Source: Hedera helix (taxonomy: Eukaryota > Streptophyta > Magnoliopsida > Apiales > Araliaceae). Taken from it: a DNA stretch of 64,000 nucleotides. The translations under genes were made by a program, and so were the position numbers. Each line of letters opens with the position of its first letter. Positions within the stretch are counted from its first letter, which is position 1. Below the pieces are notes generated by a model. The model had not been told where the DNA came from, did no database searches, and worked only from the letters and a program-made list of their open reading frames with translations. The DNA is taken from positions 17,255,665 to 17,319,664 of the forward strand of contig OX359280.1 of assembly GCA_947179155.2 (NCBI GenBank), given 5' to 3'. This document shows, one piece after another, positions 47,301 to 59,603 of this stretch.

Positions 47301-48888
47301 TTTGAGGGTGCCCCACATGAAAATGTTGAGTGTGACTTCCTATTGCTTCATTTTTCACTCCAAATGTTGCTTACAAGCAACCTTGATTGAAGTCATTCAT
47401 TCTTGTCATTGCTTGCTATAGTAAGCATGATTTAGAGAGTTAAATTGACAAACATTAGATGATTAAGGAAGTTAATTGAGCTTACCTAAGTTCTATATAT
47501 AGAGAAGAGAGAAAGAGCTAGCAAATGTTAGTCATTTGTCTAGAAATTCTAGAGAGAAAAGAGAGATAGCTTCTTTGAGAGAAAAATAAGCAAACTCTTG
47601 TGAGATTGATAATTAACCAAGGAAAAGTGCTAGAGAATAGTCAAGGAGAAGTCCTAAGCCAAGTTTATATCAAGAAGAAGAAGAGCATCTATGTCTAAGA
47701 GGTTCAAAAGTGTTCTAAACCTTCTTTAGTTCATTTTTAGAGTCTATATATGTTTTAAATGGTCAAAATGAATTTTTAACTGATCAAAAGTTATTTTGAT
47801 GCTCTAAAAGTATAAAACTATGGTATATAGGTATATTCATGATTTGATATAGTTAATACATGTATTTGTATGAGTGGTCTGCAAAGAATTAGAAGAAAAG
47901 TTCATGTAACGATTTACTAGTAAAACCCTAGATGGTTCGATCTTAAATTTCTTGTCAAAACATTTTCAAAATGTGATCGAACCATGCAACGTTATAAAAC
48001 AAGAAGTTAGGAAGACAACAACACTGAGTTGGTGTCATATGGATGTGTAGATGTTATTTTGTTCAAGCTTGAACCAATAAAACCAAGGATTTGTGAAGTT
48101 AGATTTCATTTTGTCCTTGTGAGCAGTTTTTAGTCCCATTCTGTTTGAAATTTGGATTCATGATCTAAAGAGAAGTTGTAGAGGGAAAACTGTTGATGAG
48201 AATGCACTCAAGAATCATCCCAAAATGTTTAAAAATGAAGAATTTATGGCTATTGGAGCGACTGAGGGTCGTGCAGCCAAAAATTTAATTTTCTGAACAA
48301 AGGGTCGAGCGCACCTGTGCTCGTGGTGGGCGCAGCTGCGCCCGAGCCCACTGCCTAGCAGTTTTTTTAAGGTTCGGGTCGGTCCGGGTTGGGTCGGGTC
48401 AGTCCGGATCGAGTTTTCTTTAAAAATTTAAGTTGAAATAAGTGTAAAATGAATGTATTTGTGTAATAAACCAATATATGGAGTTTATTAGTAATTAATT
48501 AATTGCTAAATGTTTAAAATAAAGACTAAGGTTAACACAATAAAAAAGTTAACTATTGGTATTATTTGAAATAAAATATTATTAAGTGATGAATAATATT
48601 AATATATAATTAAAAGGTTGTTAAATGATTAATAATATTTGTAAATGATTAAAATATTATTACATGGTTAATAATATTAATAAGTGATTAAAATATTATT
48701 AAATGGTTAATAATATTAATAAGTAATTAAAATATTATTAAATAATTAATAATATTAGTAAGAGATTAAAATATTATTAAATGATTAATAATATTAATAA
48801 GGAATTAAAATATTATTAAATGGTTAAGTATGGATGCTTATATAATGATATAAGACATGAAAATAAAGTCAAATTGGAGTAGTAAAAT
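47299..48888 (+). mobile_element. Partial LTR copy 1, direct duplicate of the following LTR
   Basis: Collinear with 48901-50490 at an offset of about 1602 bp: CCCACATGAAAATGTTG, CTTACAAGCAACCTTGATTG, CTATATATAGAGAAGAGAG (likely LTR TATA box and start region, 47496) and AT-rich 39-bp units (48560-48838). It keeps a GC-rich stretch (48310-48420, including the perfect 16-bp palindrome GGGCGCAGCTGCGCCC at 48328-48343) that copy 2 has lost. The 3-prime third of the LTR is absent. Confidence 0.7.
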
Positions 48889-51671
48889 AACAAATCCCGA
48901 ATTTTGAGGGGGGCCCACATGAAAATGTTGCGTGTGGCTTCTCATTGCTTCATTTTCACTCCAAAGGTTGCTTACAAGCAACCTTGATTGAAGTCATTCA
49001 TTCTTGTCATTTATATTGTCATTCATTGCTATAGTAAGCATGATTTAGAGAGTTAAATTGACTAACATTAGATGATTAAGGAAGTTAATTGAGCTTACCT
49101 AAGCTCTATATATAGAGAAGAGAGAAAGAGTTAGCAAATGTTAGTCATTTGTCTAGAAATTCTAGAGAGAAAAGAGAGAACTTATTTGAGAGAAAAGCAA
49201 GCAAACTCTTGTAAGATTGAGAATCAACCAAGGAAAAGTGCTAAAGAATAGTCAAGAAGGAGTCCTAAGCCAAGTTCATATCAAGAAGAAGAAGTGCATC
49301 TATGTCTAAGAGGTTCAAAAGTGTTCTAAACTTTCTTTAGTTCATTTTTAGAGTCTATATATGTTTTAAACAGTCAAAATAAATTTTTAACCAATTAAAA
49401 GTTATTTTGATGCTCTAGAAATCTAAAACTATGGTATATAGGTATATTCATAGTTTGATATAGTTAATACATGTATTTTGTATGAGTGGTATGCAAAGAG
49501 TTAGAAGAAAAATTCATGTAACAATTTACCGGTAAAACCCTAGATGGTTCGATTTTAAATTTCTTGTCAAAACGTTTTCAAAATGTGATCGAACCATGAA
49601 ATGTTGTAAAACAAGAATTTAGAAAGACAATAACACTGAGTTGGTGTCATATGGATGTGTAGATGTTATTTTGTTCAAATTTGAACCAATAAAACCAATG
49701 ATTTGTGAAGTTAGATTTTACTTTGTCCTTGTGAGCAGTTTTTAGTCTAGTTCCGTTTGAAATTTGGATTTATGATCTAAAGAGAAGTTGTAGAGGGGAA
49801 AATTAGGACGAGAATGGACTCAAGAATCACCCAAAATATTTAAAAATGAAGAAGTTATGGCTGTCGGAGCGGCTGAGGGTCGTGCAGCCAAAAATTTGAT
49901 TTTTTGAAAAAAGTGCGGGTCAGTTCGTGTCAGGTCCGAGTCTTTCCGGGTTGAATTTTATTTGAAAAATTAAGTTGAAATAAGTGTAAACTGAATGTAT
50001 TTGTGTAATAAACCAATATATGGAATTTATTAGTAACTAATTGATAGCTAAATGTTTAAAATAAAGACTAAGGTTAATACAATTAAAAAGTTAACTATTG
50101 ATATTGTTTGAAATAAAATATTATTAAGTGGTTAATAATATTAATATGTAATTAAAAAGTTATTAAATGATTAATAACATTTGTAAATGATTAAAATATT
50201 ATTACATGGTTAATAATATTAATAAGTTATTAAAATATTGTGGTTAATAATATTAATAAGTGATTAAAATATTATTACATGCTTAATAATATTAATAAGT
50301 TATTCAAATATTATTAAATGGTTAATAATATTAATAAGTGATTAAAATATTATTAACTGGTTAATAATATTAATAAGAGATTAAAATATTATTAAATAGT
50401 AAGAGATTAAAATTTTATTAAATGGTCAATAATATTAGTAAGTGATTAAAATATTATTAAATGGTTAATAATATTAATAAGTGATTAAAATATTATTATA
50501 TGGTTAATAATATTTGAATCTAATTATATATTATCAAAGGTAGATAATATTTTGAGATTTTTGGTACAACATTAAATGTACAAATCGTTAAGTTATGTAA
50601 AAGAAGAAAGTTTAATTGAATTAAATCAATGTAAATAGTCCATTTGAGACTAATTTAGACAACTTATTAAAAGTGGATCGTACGAAAAACGTGTAGGGAA
50701 GGGGTAAGTTGGTTAAGCGTACCCGACATGTCCGAACTATATTTTGGACTAGGGTTTTTGTCCGGAACTTTATGGTTCATTTGTTGAATATCTTAAGAGT
50801 TAATAATTTGAAGTTAAAGTCTTATATAAAGACTAAGTAATAGTCATCGTAACTAATGATGATGTCAATTTCATATATAAATTGTAGGTTAAACGAAAGA
50901 CGCAAAATAAGCGTAAATGGTAGAAACAAACCAAACAAAATTTTTAGAACTTGCTCCTATGTGCATTTCTATGCAATCATATGTTATTAAATTATTGATA
51001 TGAGAATATATTGATGATATTTGTGTTATGTGAAACGCATGAAGTATAATTATATGCGAAATATGTACAAAATAAGAAGCATGACTTGATATATGCTAGA
51101 TGTGTATTATATGCGATGCATAAGAAGTATGAAGCATTCATAAAATGAAAAGCATGAAAAACACGATATACGTATAAAATGCAGAGTATGTTTAATAAGT
51201 GAAGCATGCAATGTGTTATGTGTAGCTGTTAAACTTGCTGAGCCGTCATGCTCACTTTTGCTATAAAATCAACACTTTTAGATAAGTGCGAGTTAGTTAA
51301 AGTTTTTGATAAAGATCAAGGAACATGAATGCACATTACTTTCACTGAAGGTCTTAATGACTAGTGTAGATATTAGTTCGAATTGGACAGGTGTAAAATG
51401 TTTATGTAGAATAAGAATTTGTTGGTATGTAAAAATGAGTGTTAAATACTCAAAGTGATTGTAATAGAATGTCGTATCATGTATGATATTGAGACATACC
51501 AGGAATTTGTAAAGATTGCGATTCTGAAATAGAAAGAGATTTTGTAAAATTGTAAATAAATGATTATATATCAATTTTAATATTGTTATAAGTTATGATT
51601 GATAAGAAAAATATTGTACTCGTGTTGAATCGGATCCGAGGTTCAAGGGACCCAGATTCGGGGTCCTCACA
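48889..51671 (+). mobile_element. LTR copy 2, complete to its 3-prime end
   Basis: The body repeats copy 1, then continues through AT-rich 39-bp units (50100-50520) and a TTAAACTTGCTGAGCCG...GCTCA block at 51230-51261. It ends GGGGTCCTCACA at 51660-51671. The same end in reverse opens the LTR at 63803. The middle is also related, in reverse, to 57250-58330. The left end is approximate because no clear TG start or target duplication was found. No coding content. Confidence 0.7.
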
Positions 51672-51752
51672 ATACATATCATCGTATGTATCAATACATA
51701 ATTTATATCATACATATCATCATATACATCATTCATCTCATGAATAAAAACC

Positions 51753-51754
<2 letters not shown>

Positions 51755-51795
<41 letters not shown>
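51755..51795. repeat. (TA)n microsatellite left of the viral sequence
   Basis: About 20 TA units. With the (TA)n at 54885-54902 it brackets the caulimovirid-like segment. Confidence 0.95.
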
Positions 51796-51800
<5 letters not shown>

Positions 51801-52034
51801 ATCTTGTTCTACTGTTGATATTCGTGTTTATTTAGTCAATTCATTTTTCTGTTAATTCAAAACTTTTGACCTTAGGCTCCAAACTGAGTAAGCTTTCTTG
51901 TAGAGCCTTGGTAAGTCTCCAGGTGGAAGTAGTTTAGGCTAAGAAAATCTTAGAACTTAGGTATGCGTTTACATAAGGTAAGCAGGGTCGTTTAAGCGGA
52001 ATGATCTAAGACAAAATTTTATATTCCAGATAAA

Positions 52035-53270
52035 ATGAGTAGACATTTTAGGTCTAGCTCTTTTGTTAGTTCAAGGTCAGCAACCTTGTCTTTTATCCCT
52101 GACATAGTTAATCAAGAAGAACATAGTTATGATAATTTAAGTCAAGACTTTGGTAATTGGAATATACCTAATATTTCACCTAAAGAAATTTACAAGTCAG
52201 CCTTTTCTGATAATTTCTAGTCAGATTATAATATTAAAACTGTTGAAAAGGTTTATGCAATTAATAAAGCACATGAAAACTGCTCCTTATTAACAAGTGA
52301 AGTAATTAAAAAACATAGACTTAAATGATATAATTTTATCCACATAGGTCTTATTCAAGTTGCAGCCAAACCTTTAAGCAGTAAAGGAATTAATTCAAGC
52401 ATACTTTTGTGTCTTCGTGATGCAAGGTATTTAAACTATGTACCAAGTATTTTAGGCATAATAGAATTTAGTCTGCATAATGGACCTGTCCATTTTAACT
52501 GCTTTTCAGATTTCACATTAAGTTTAAGTGATCCACATTTGTTAAAAACATTAACTTTAAATATTAAAACTGCTGGAGAAATAACCCAAATGGTTGAGGG
52601 TTCTCAAGCACTGGCTTTAATATTTAGAATTTATTATAAAACAATGAAGACTAATTTAAATATAAAAGTCTTAAGTAAAAGTCCTAAAGACAAAACCATT
52701 TTAATACAAAATAGTACTAGTAATGCTAATATTCAAGTCTCAAAGACTATTCTTTGGAGAGATATAAATCTCCCTAGACAGTGGATATTAGAAAATGAAA
52801 TACCACAAAAACCAGTTAATAGTAACATAATGAATTTACAAAATGTTAAACAATACTTAGATGAAACTGTCAGAATAAGCCTTGATGATTCAAGGCTTAG
52901 AAGGCCTTTAATAATTGAAGATATTGGTAGCATTATAGCATATTCTAGAAAAGATTTAGAGTTATTAAGCAAAACTACACTTCAAAATATTAAGTTAAAA
53001 GGAATTATTAGTGAAGGTAAAACTAGTCAACCATGTTGTAATAATGAATCGGTTAGTCAAGATGAAGATGATGAACAACAGTTATCTCCTACCCAGTCAG
53101 ATTTTGAAACAAAACTAGTTCACCACCAACTTAGAGTTATACAAAAAGACTTTAAAATTAAATGGAAAAAATTAACTAATGATTTTAATTCAAAGGAAAA
53201 TAAAAGTAAAAGACATCAATTTCGTGCAAACCATAGTGAAATTGATAGGGAAAAAATAGTCAAAAAATAG
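52035..53270 (+). pseudogene. Movement-protein-like (30K superfamily) region, stops in frame
   Basis: One reading frame runs from the ATG at 52035 to the stop at 53268, with internal stops at 52218 (TAG) and 52326 (TGA). The first ~60 codons are Ser/Arg-rich. From about 52410 the translation has the hydrophobic and Gly-Pro-Val pattern of the 30K-type movement proteins, which let plant viruses pass through plasmodesmata. The end (53060-53270) is acidic, then basic and probably coiled coil. Identification is by overall pattern, with no search run. Confidence 0.55.
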
Positions 53271-53294
53271 AAAAATTTTATTTTAAAAGAAAAG

Positions 53295-53879
53295 GTGAAT
53301 ATTACTTTTTATACCTGGTATGAAAAATATTATGGTAAATGTAATGTAATTACTAAAAGCCAATGGGTAAAAGAAGATAAGTCAAGAATTTATTCTAGTC
53401 ATCCACCTTTGGAAACAGTTATTTTACCAGTTAAAAACACATCTGTTGTTGCAAGTCCTTTTAAAATTTCAGATGGTATTAATGATGATAAAAAAATAAT
53501 TGAAAAAAATAATTTTACTAACCAGTACTTGGAAACACTAGGCAAACAGTTAGATAAAATTGAAGAAAAATTTAAAGATAAAACTCTCAGTCAGGATCAC
53601 AGTGATAAAATTAAAAAACCCTTGTTAAACCTACCTCAAAATAGGCAAGGTCTGGGATTACCCAGTACTGATAAAGAGTTAGTGAAAATATTAGATAAAT
53701 TATTTAAAAAATTAGATAAACCTAAACCTAGTGACACCAAGACTTTAACTGTCATTGAAAAATATGATAGTCAAAGAGAAAATTCTAATAGTAGTGAGTC
53801 AGATATTGACAACTCTGCTATTCAAGAAATTAAGAATCAATTTAGAAAATTAAAATTTGAAAAATCCAACTATTACTAG
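53295..53879 (+). pseudogene. Charged linker / coiled-coil region of the viral polyprotein relic
   Basis: It stays in the frame of the preceding region after the TAG at 53268. About 190 codons, rich in Lys, Asp, Glu, Asn and Ser, with a probable coiled coil (53520-53580) and a repeated LDKLFKKLDK pattern near 53690-53720. It would join the movement and coat regions. It ends at a TAG, and the coding sense continues in another frame from 53857, which marks a frameshift. Confidence 0.5.
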
Positions 53880-54883
53880 TCAAACAAAAAATTGGTATTC
53901 TAAACTAACCCCTCCAGACTTACTGTTTGAAGAAAGAAATTTAGATAATCAATTTTATGTTTCTGCTAATAAAATTTATGAATGGAACATAGATGACCTT
54001 AGTGAACAAGAGTTATTAAATAAATTAAATCACATGTCCATAGTAGCTAATAGTTATTTAACTACTTTCGACTATTTAGGACAGTCTGAGATTGTTGAAC
54101 TATTGACTAGTGAATTTATTAGTATTCTTATATCTTGGTGGGAAAAACACCTTATTGAAGAATCTAGATATTGTATTATTAATGCAATTCAATGTGATAA
54201 TGAAGGTAACCCTATACTTGATGAAACCCTTGGTTTAGGTTCCCCTGATGGAGTTAATATCTTAATTTATACAATAATAAAATATTTTATTGAAACTCTT
54301 AGTAATATAACGGATATTATCCATGATCAGCTAAGTAATCTCACGTGTCCTACTTTAAGTGACTTTAGATGGTATAAAGATGCTTTTACTTCTAAAGTTA
54401 TGATGCGTGATGATAGTAATAAACTTTTCTGGAAAGAAAAATTTGTAAATGGATTACCTAATTTATTTGCACATAAAATTCGAGAAGAATTAAGCAAAAA
54501 CCTATGATTTATTGATTACGATAATTTAACCTATGGTGACATAATTAGTCAAATTCAAAAAACAGGTCTTAAAATGTGTATTAACTTTAAAATTAGTAAA
54601 CAAGCTCGAAAAGATAAACACAAAGTCAAATACGAGTTAGGATCTTTTTGTGAATAATATGGTTTGCCCTCTATTGCTCCTTCCAGAAAAAGAAGTCACT
54701 TTAAAAATGATAAAAAGCATAAATTCAGAAAACATAAAAAATATAGTAATAAAGAAAGTTATTATAAAAGGTCACCCAAAAATACAAGTTATAAAAAACC
54801 TTATAAAAAGAAAAGTTATAAAAAAATTGATAAGAGCAAAGTGATTGGTCATAATTGTGGTCCAACGCATGCTCGGTTTTGGA
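53857..54883 (+). pseudogene. Coat/gag-like region with Lys-rich tail, truncated
   Basis: About 215 codons to a TGA at 54505, then the same frame continues past a TAA at 54654 to the (TA)n tract. The DFRWYKD, FWKEKF and GLP motifs (54362-54460) resemble the capsid core of caulimovirids and related gag proteins, followed by LGSFCE and a very basic tail. The zinc knuckle (CCHC) that should follow the basic tail is missing: only a VIGHNCG remnant remains before the sequence becomes unrelated. The element therefore stops just before its enzymatic part. Confidence 0.6.
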
Positions 54884-54884
54884 T

Positions 54885-54902
54885 TATATATATATATATA
54901 TA
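54885..54902. repeat. (TA)n right of the viral sequence
   Basis: Nine TA units at the break where viral similarity ends. The next 220 bp (54903-55122) are AT/CA-rich and non-coding. Confidence 0.9.
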
Positions 54903-55122
54903 ATAAAACACAACTCATTTTGAATCCAAAATTTGACAAAGCACAACAACAGGTTAGGATCTTTCAATTTTAATCTAATGACTCACATTTCATCTCATAC
55001 ACACAATTTCCCCCCAAATCAACACTCAATTTCACACCCATTCATTCAAATTTAAATTCAAAATAATAAAAACATCACACACACACATAAATTCCAACCA
55101 AATCAACACTTCACTGTAACAA

Positions 55123-55344
<222 letters not shown>

Positions 55345-58300
55345 TGTGACGACCCCAAATTCGGGTTCCATAATCTCGGGTTTGGTTCTCCACTGTACAA
55401 TACTTACTAACAATTAAATACATAAATTGCATTTAAATTTCGCGGAATAATACAAAAGATTCCTTATAAAAGGCTACACTTCCCAAGGTCAATTAACCTT
55501 AACATAAACATTACATATCTTAAGGGAATACAAAAGATTTACAAGGAAATTACATAACAGTAATTTAAATCTAGCATCCATCTACTAAGCTACGCATTTG
55601 CTTTTCTCTTGACTTTGTCTTGTTTAGAACATTCGGGTTTAGCTGAAATTAAGTCATGATATAGCAAGAATGAGCAACTAAATAGCTCAGTAAGTTTATA
55701 AACAACAACATACGATATATCATGATGAAAAGGGAAATAACATCAGGGCTTTCAACAATCAATAACAGTTGCAAAAGAAATCAAGAATCAATGTTTCAAT
55801 ATAAGAAGGGATTGACTCTTTACTGTTGAGTGGTCTTTAATGACCATGAATTGCTATTAAGGTAGAACAGACATACATATATCTGACACCTCAAAAAATG
55901 GGACACTTGAGGGGATCAGTCCTCTTATGTCCTATGTATATGCATAACATTTAGATTTCTTGCGCAAATTCGGTTTCCCGACAAATAAAAACCCCCTTTA
56001 ACTAGGGTTGTTCATTCTCAGTCTTACTATAAGAATCCGCACCAACAATTAGTTTGGATAAGCTTTTAAAATATTCAATTTAAAGAATTTAAACATGCAT
56101 TGTCTAGTCGAAACAATTAGCTTAGACATTCTTAAACAGTTCTTGAATTAATGAACTATAACATTTGTACAAGCACTAAGTGTGAATACAATAACAAATA
56201 ATGATGTGAAATAATTTTAGATAATTATTCCACTTTAAGCTCTGTCAAATAACTACGAGTGTAGATACTTGCTCAATAATAATTGAATTGCTCAATGTAA
56301 TTACAGTTGAAGAAAACTTGCAACAATAAATACAAGTTAGAGTTAAGAAGAAACTTGATTTGTACGTGGTCTACTGATAACCAATTCAATTTAATTCTCT
56401 TTAGATAGACCTAACAATTAATCAAGTTGATCTTCAAATTAGTATCATATACGCATTCATATGATAACATCTATACATGTTATACCTAACCACATAATTA
56501 AATAATTAAGGGTATATTAAACACTTAGGAAATATTATCATTACTTGATAATATTTCAATCACATAAAACCTATATTAATTACTTAATATAGTTCACATT
56601 CTTATCTAACATTATTAACAATTAATAATATTCTATTAGTCTTATAATATTATTAATCATTTAATAATATTCTATTATCCTTATAATATTATTAATCCCT
56701 TAATAATATTTTATTAATCTTTTAATATTATTAATCATTTAACAATACATTATCACATTATTAATATTATTAATTATTTAATAATATTTTATTATCTTAT
56801 TAAAATTATTAATTATTTAATAATATTTTAATCATTATCTAATATTATTAATCATTTAATAATATTTTATTCTTTATCTAATATTATTAATCGTTTAATA
56901 ATATTTTATTCGTCTTTTAATATTATTAATCATTTAATAATATTTTATTCATTATCTAATATTATTAATCATAATATTATATTCATTTACTAATATTATT
57001 ATTTATTTAAATAATATTTTATTGGCTTATTAATATTATTACTCATTTAATAATATTTTAATCTCTTATTAAAATTATCAATCATTTAATAATATTTAAT
57101 CACTTGTTAATATTATTAACCACGTAGTAATATTTTAATACTCTTTAAATAATACCAAAAGTTAACTTTTAAATTAGGTTAACCTTAGTATTTAATTTAA
57201 ACATTTAGCTATAATTAGACTTCATATATGTTAGTTTAATATCTAAAGATATTCATTTTACACTTATTTCAATTTAATTTTTCAAAGAAAACTCAACCTG
57301 AATCGACCCGACCCGACCCGGAGTACCCAACACTACCCGGCAGTGTGTTCTGGCGCAGCTGCACCAGTTTTGACTCAGGTGCGTCAGGACATTCTGTCCG
57401 GAAATTAATTTTTTGACTGCTCGACCCTCCGACGCTCCGACAGCTATAACTTCTTCATTTTAAAACATTTTGAGGTGATTCTTGAGTCCATTCTCATTAT
57501 AATTTTTCCCTATACAATTTCTCTTTATATTACCAATCCAAATTCCAAACGGAACTAGACTCAAAACTGCTCACAAGGCAACCTAGAGTTTTAAAATCAA
57601 CATGCTTTGAGGAAAAATCCCTAACTTCTTTGTTTTTCCACATTTTTGAAAGATTCAAGTTGGGTTTTCTTAAGAACTCATAGAGATAACTTTTTAGCCA
57701 TATAAATCATTTTTCTAAATTGTATATTTCAAACTACAACATTAAATACCACACGCTCAACTAGGATTTTACCGGTAAAGCTTAATATGGACATTTCTAC
57801 TATTTTTTTACATTCCACACATACCAAGGCATGATATAAACACATCAAATCATGAATATACATATATAACATAGTTTAAGACTTCTAGACTATCAAAATA
57901 AGTTTTGATCAGTTAAAAATATGTTTTGTCCATAGAAAGCCTATATAGACCATTAAAATGAAATAATAAGAGTTGAGAGCACTTTTGAACCTCTTGGACT
58001 TTAATGCTCTCTTCCCCTTGGCTATGAACTTCATTAGTGACTCCACCTTGGCTATTAGATGTGCACTCCTAGTGTATTCCTTTTCAAGCTCTCTCTTGCT
58101 CTTTATTTTTCTCTCTAGAAAAGTGAATAATGAGCAAACTGTTCTCCACACAAGAAAAACTCTTATTTATAGCACAATTCTCATCATCCAAATTGTATAC
58201 ATATACAATCTATATCTCTACTAAATCACCAATCTCATCTTATCTTTTATCTCCACGTAGCTAAATTTTAGGGATTTTTCTTACATAAAGGACTTGAGTT

Positions 58301-58439
58301 GGTAGGAGTTGGTAGCTTGCTCAACCACTCACAAAATCAAGCAATAATAAAATTTGACATCCACCCAAGTGGGCCCTCCTTCAATCTCAGCAAATGGGAT
58401 TAAATCTCTCATTTTTGTTTTATTTTTATAGCTAAAAAA

Positions 58440-58514
<75 letters not shown>

Positions 58515-58962
58515 GTGTTCAATTGTTGACCAATTTTGACTTCCTATTGGGCTCCACATTGGACTCTAGGATTAAATATATTGGACTCCTCCATTTAATT
58601 TGGTTGGGCTCAATTTAAATAACGCATTGGGCTAACATTAAATAATCTATGTTACATTTAATTAAATTAAGCATTGGACTTGTTTAATTAATTACATGAG
58701 CTAAGGTTTAATTAATTACATGGGCTACTAGGTTAATTTAATTGACCTAGTTTAATACCTCATTCGGATTTAAAATATAATCCAATAAGATTTGCTTTAG
58801 TTAATTATAACCTCTTATTTCATTGCTTTAAATAAATATACACATACACAAGTATATCTATTTAATTATTTAATGCACAACTAATTAGTACAAAATTTTT
58901 AATTCATTACTAATTATTTAATAATCATATCACAATGTCTAATTAAATTTGTGGTCATTACA
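55345..58962 (-). mobile_element. Solo LTR, target duplication GTAAT
   Basis: Starts TGTGACGACCCC and ends GGTCATTACA on the displayed strand, with GTAAT on both sides (55340-55344 and 58963-58967). It is 3618 bp with no internal region. The end bearing GACGACCCC matches the primer-site-proximal LTR end at 63178, so the LTR lies in minus orientation. Contents: the conserved AGCAAG...GCTCAGTAAG block (55662-55695), AT-rich units (56520-57130), a GC-rich patch with GCGCAGCTGC (57353-57363), a CTATAACTTCTTCAT block (57442) and an (AT)n microsatellite (58443-58511). Confidence 0.9.

Positions 58963-59603
<641 letters not shown>

Larger units (their letters stand above)
51800..54884 (+). mobile_element. 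Endogenous caulimovirid-like sequence, broken and truncated
   Basis: An AT-rich segment with unusual coding bias. It carries, in order, a short N-terminal frame, a movement-protein-like region, a Lys/Glu/Asp-rich linker and a coat/gag-like region ending in a Lys-rich tail. This is the order of the front part of a plant pararetrovirus (Caulimoviridae) polyprotein. Protease, reverse transcriptase and RNase H are absent. The coding frame is broken by in-frame stops at 52218, 52326, 53268, 54505 and 54654 and by a frameshift near 53860-53879, so it is not functional. (TA)n tracts lie on both sides, as reported for other endogenous plant pararetroviruses. Genus is not assigned; a non-viral retroelement with similar domains is the alternative. 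Confidence 0.65.
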
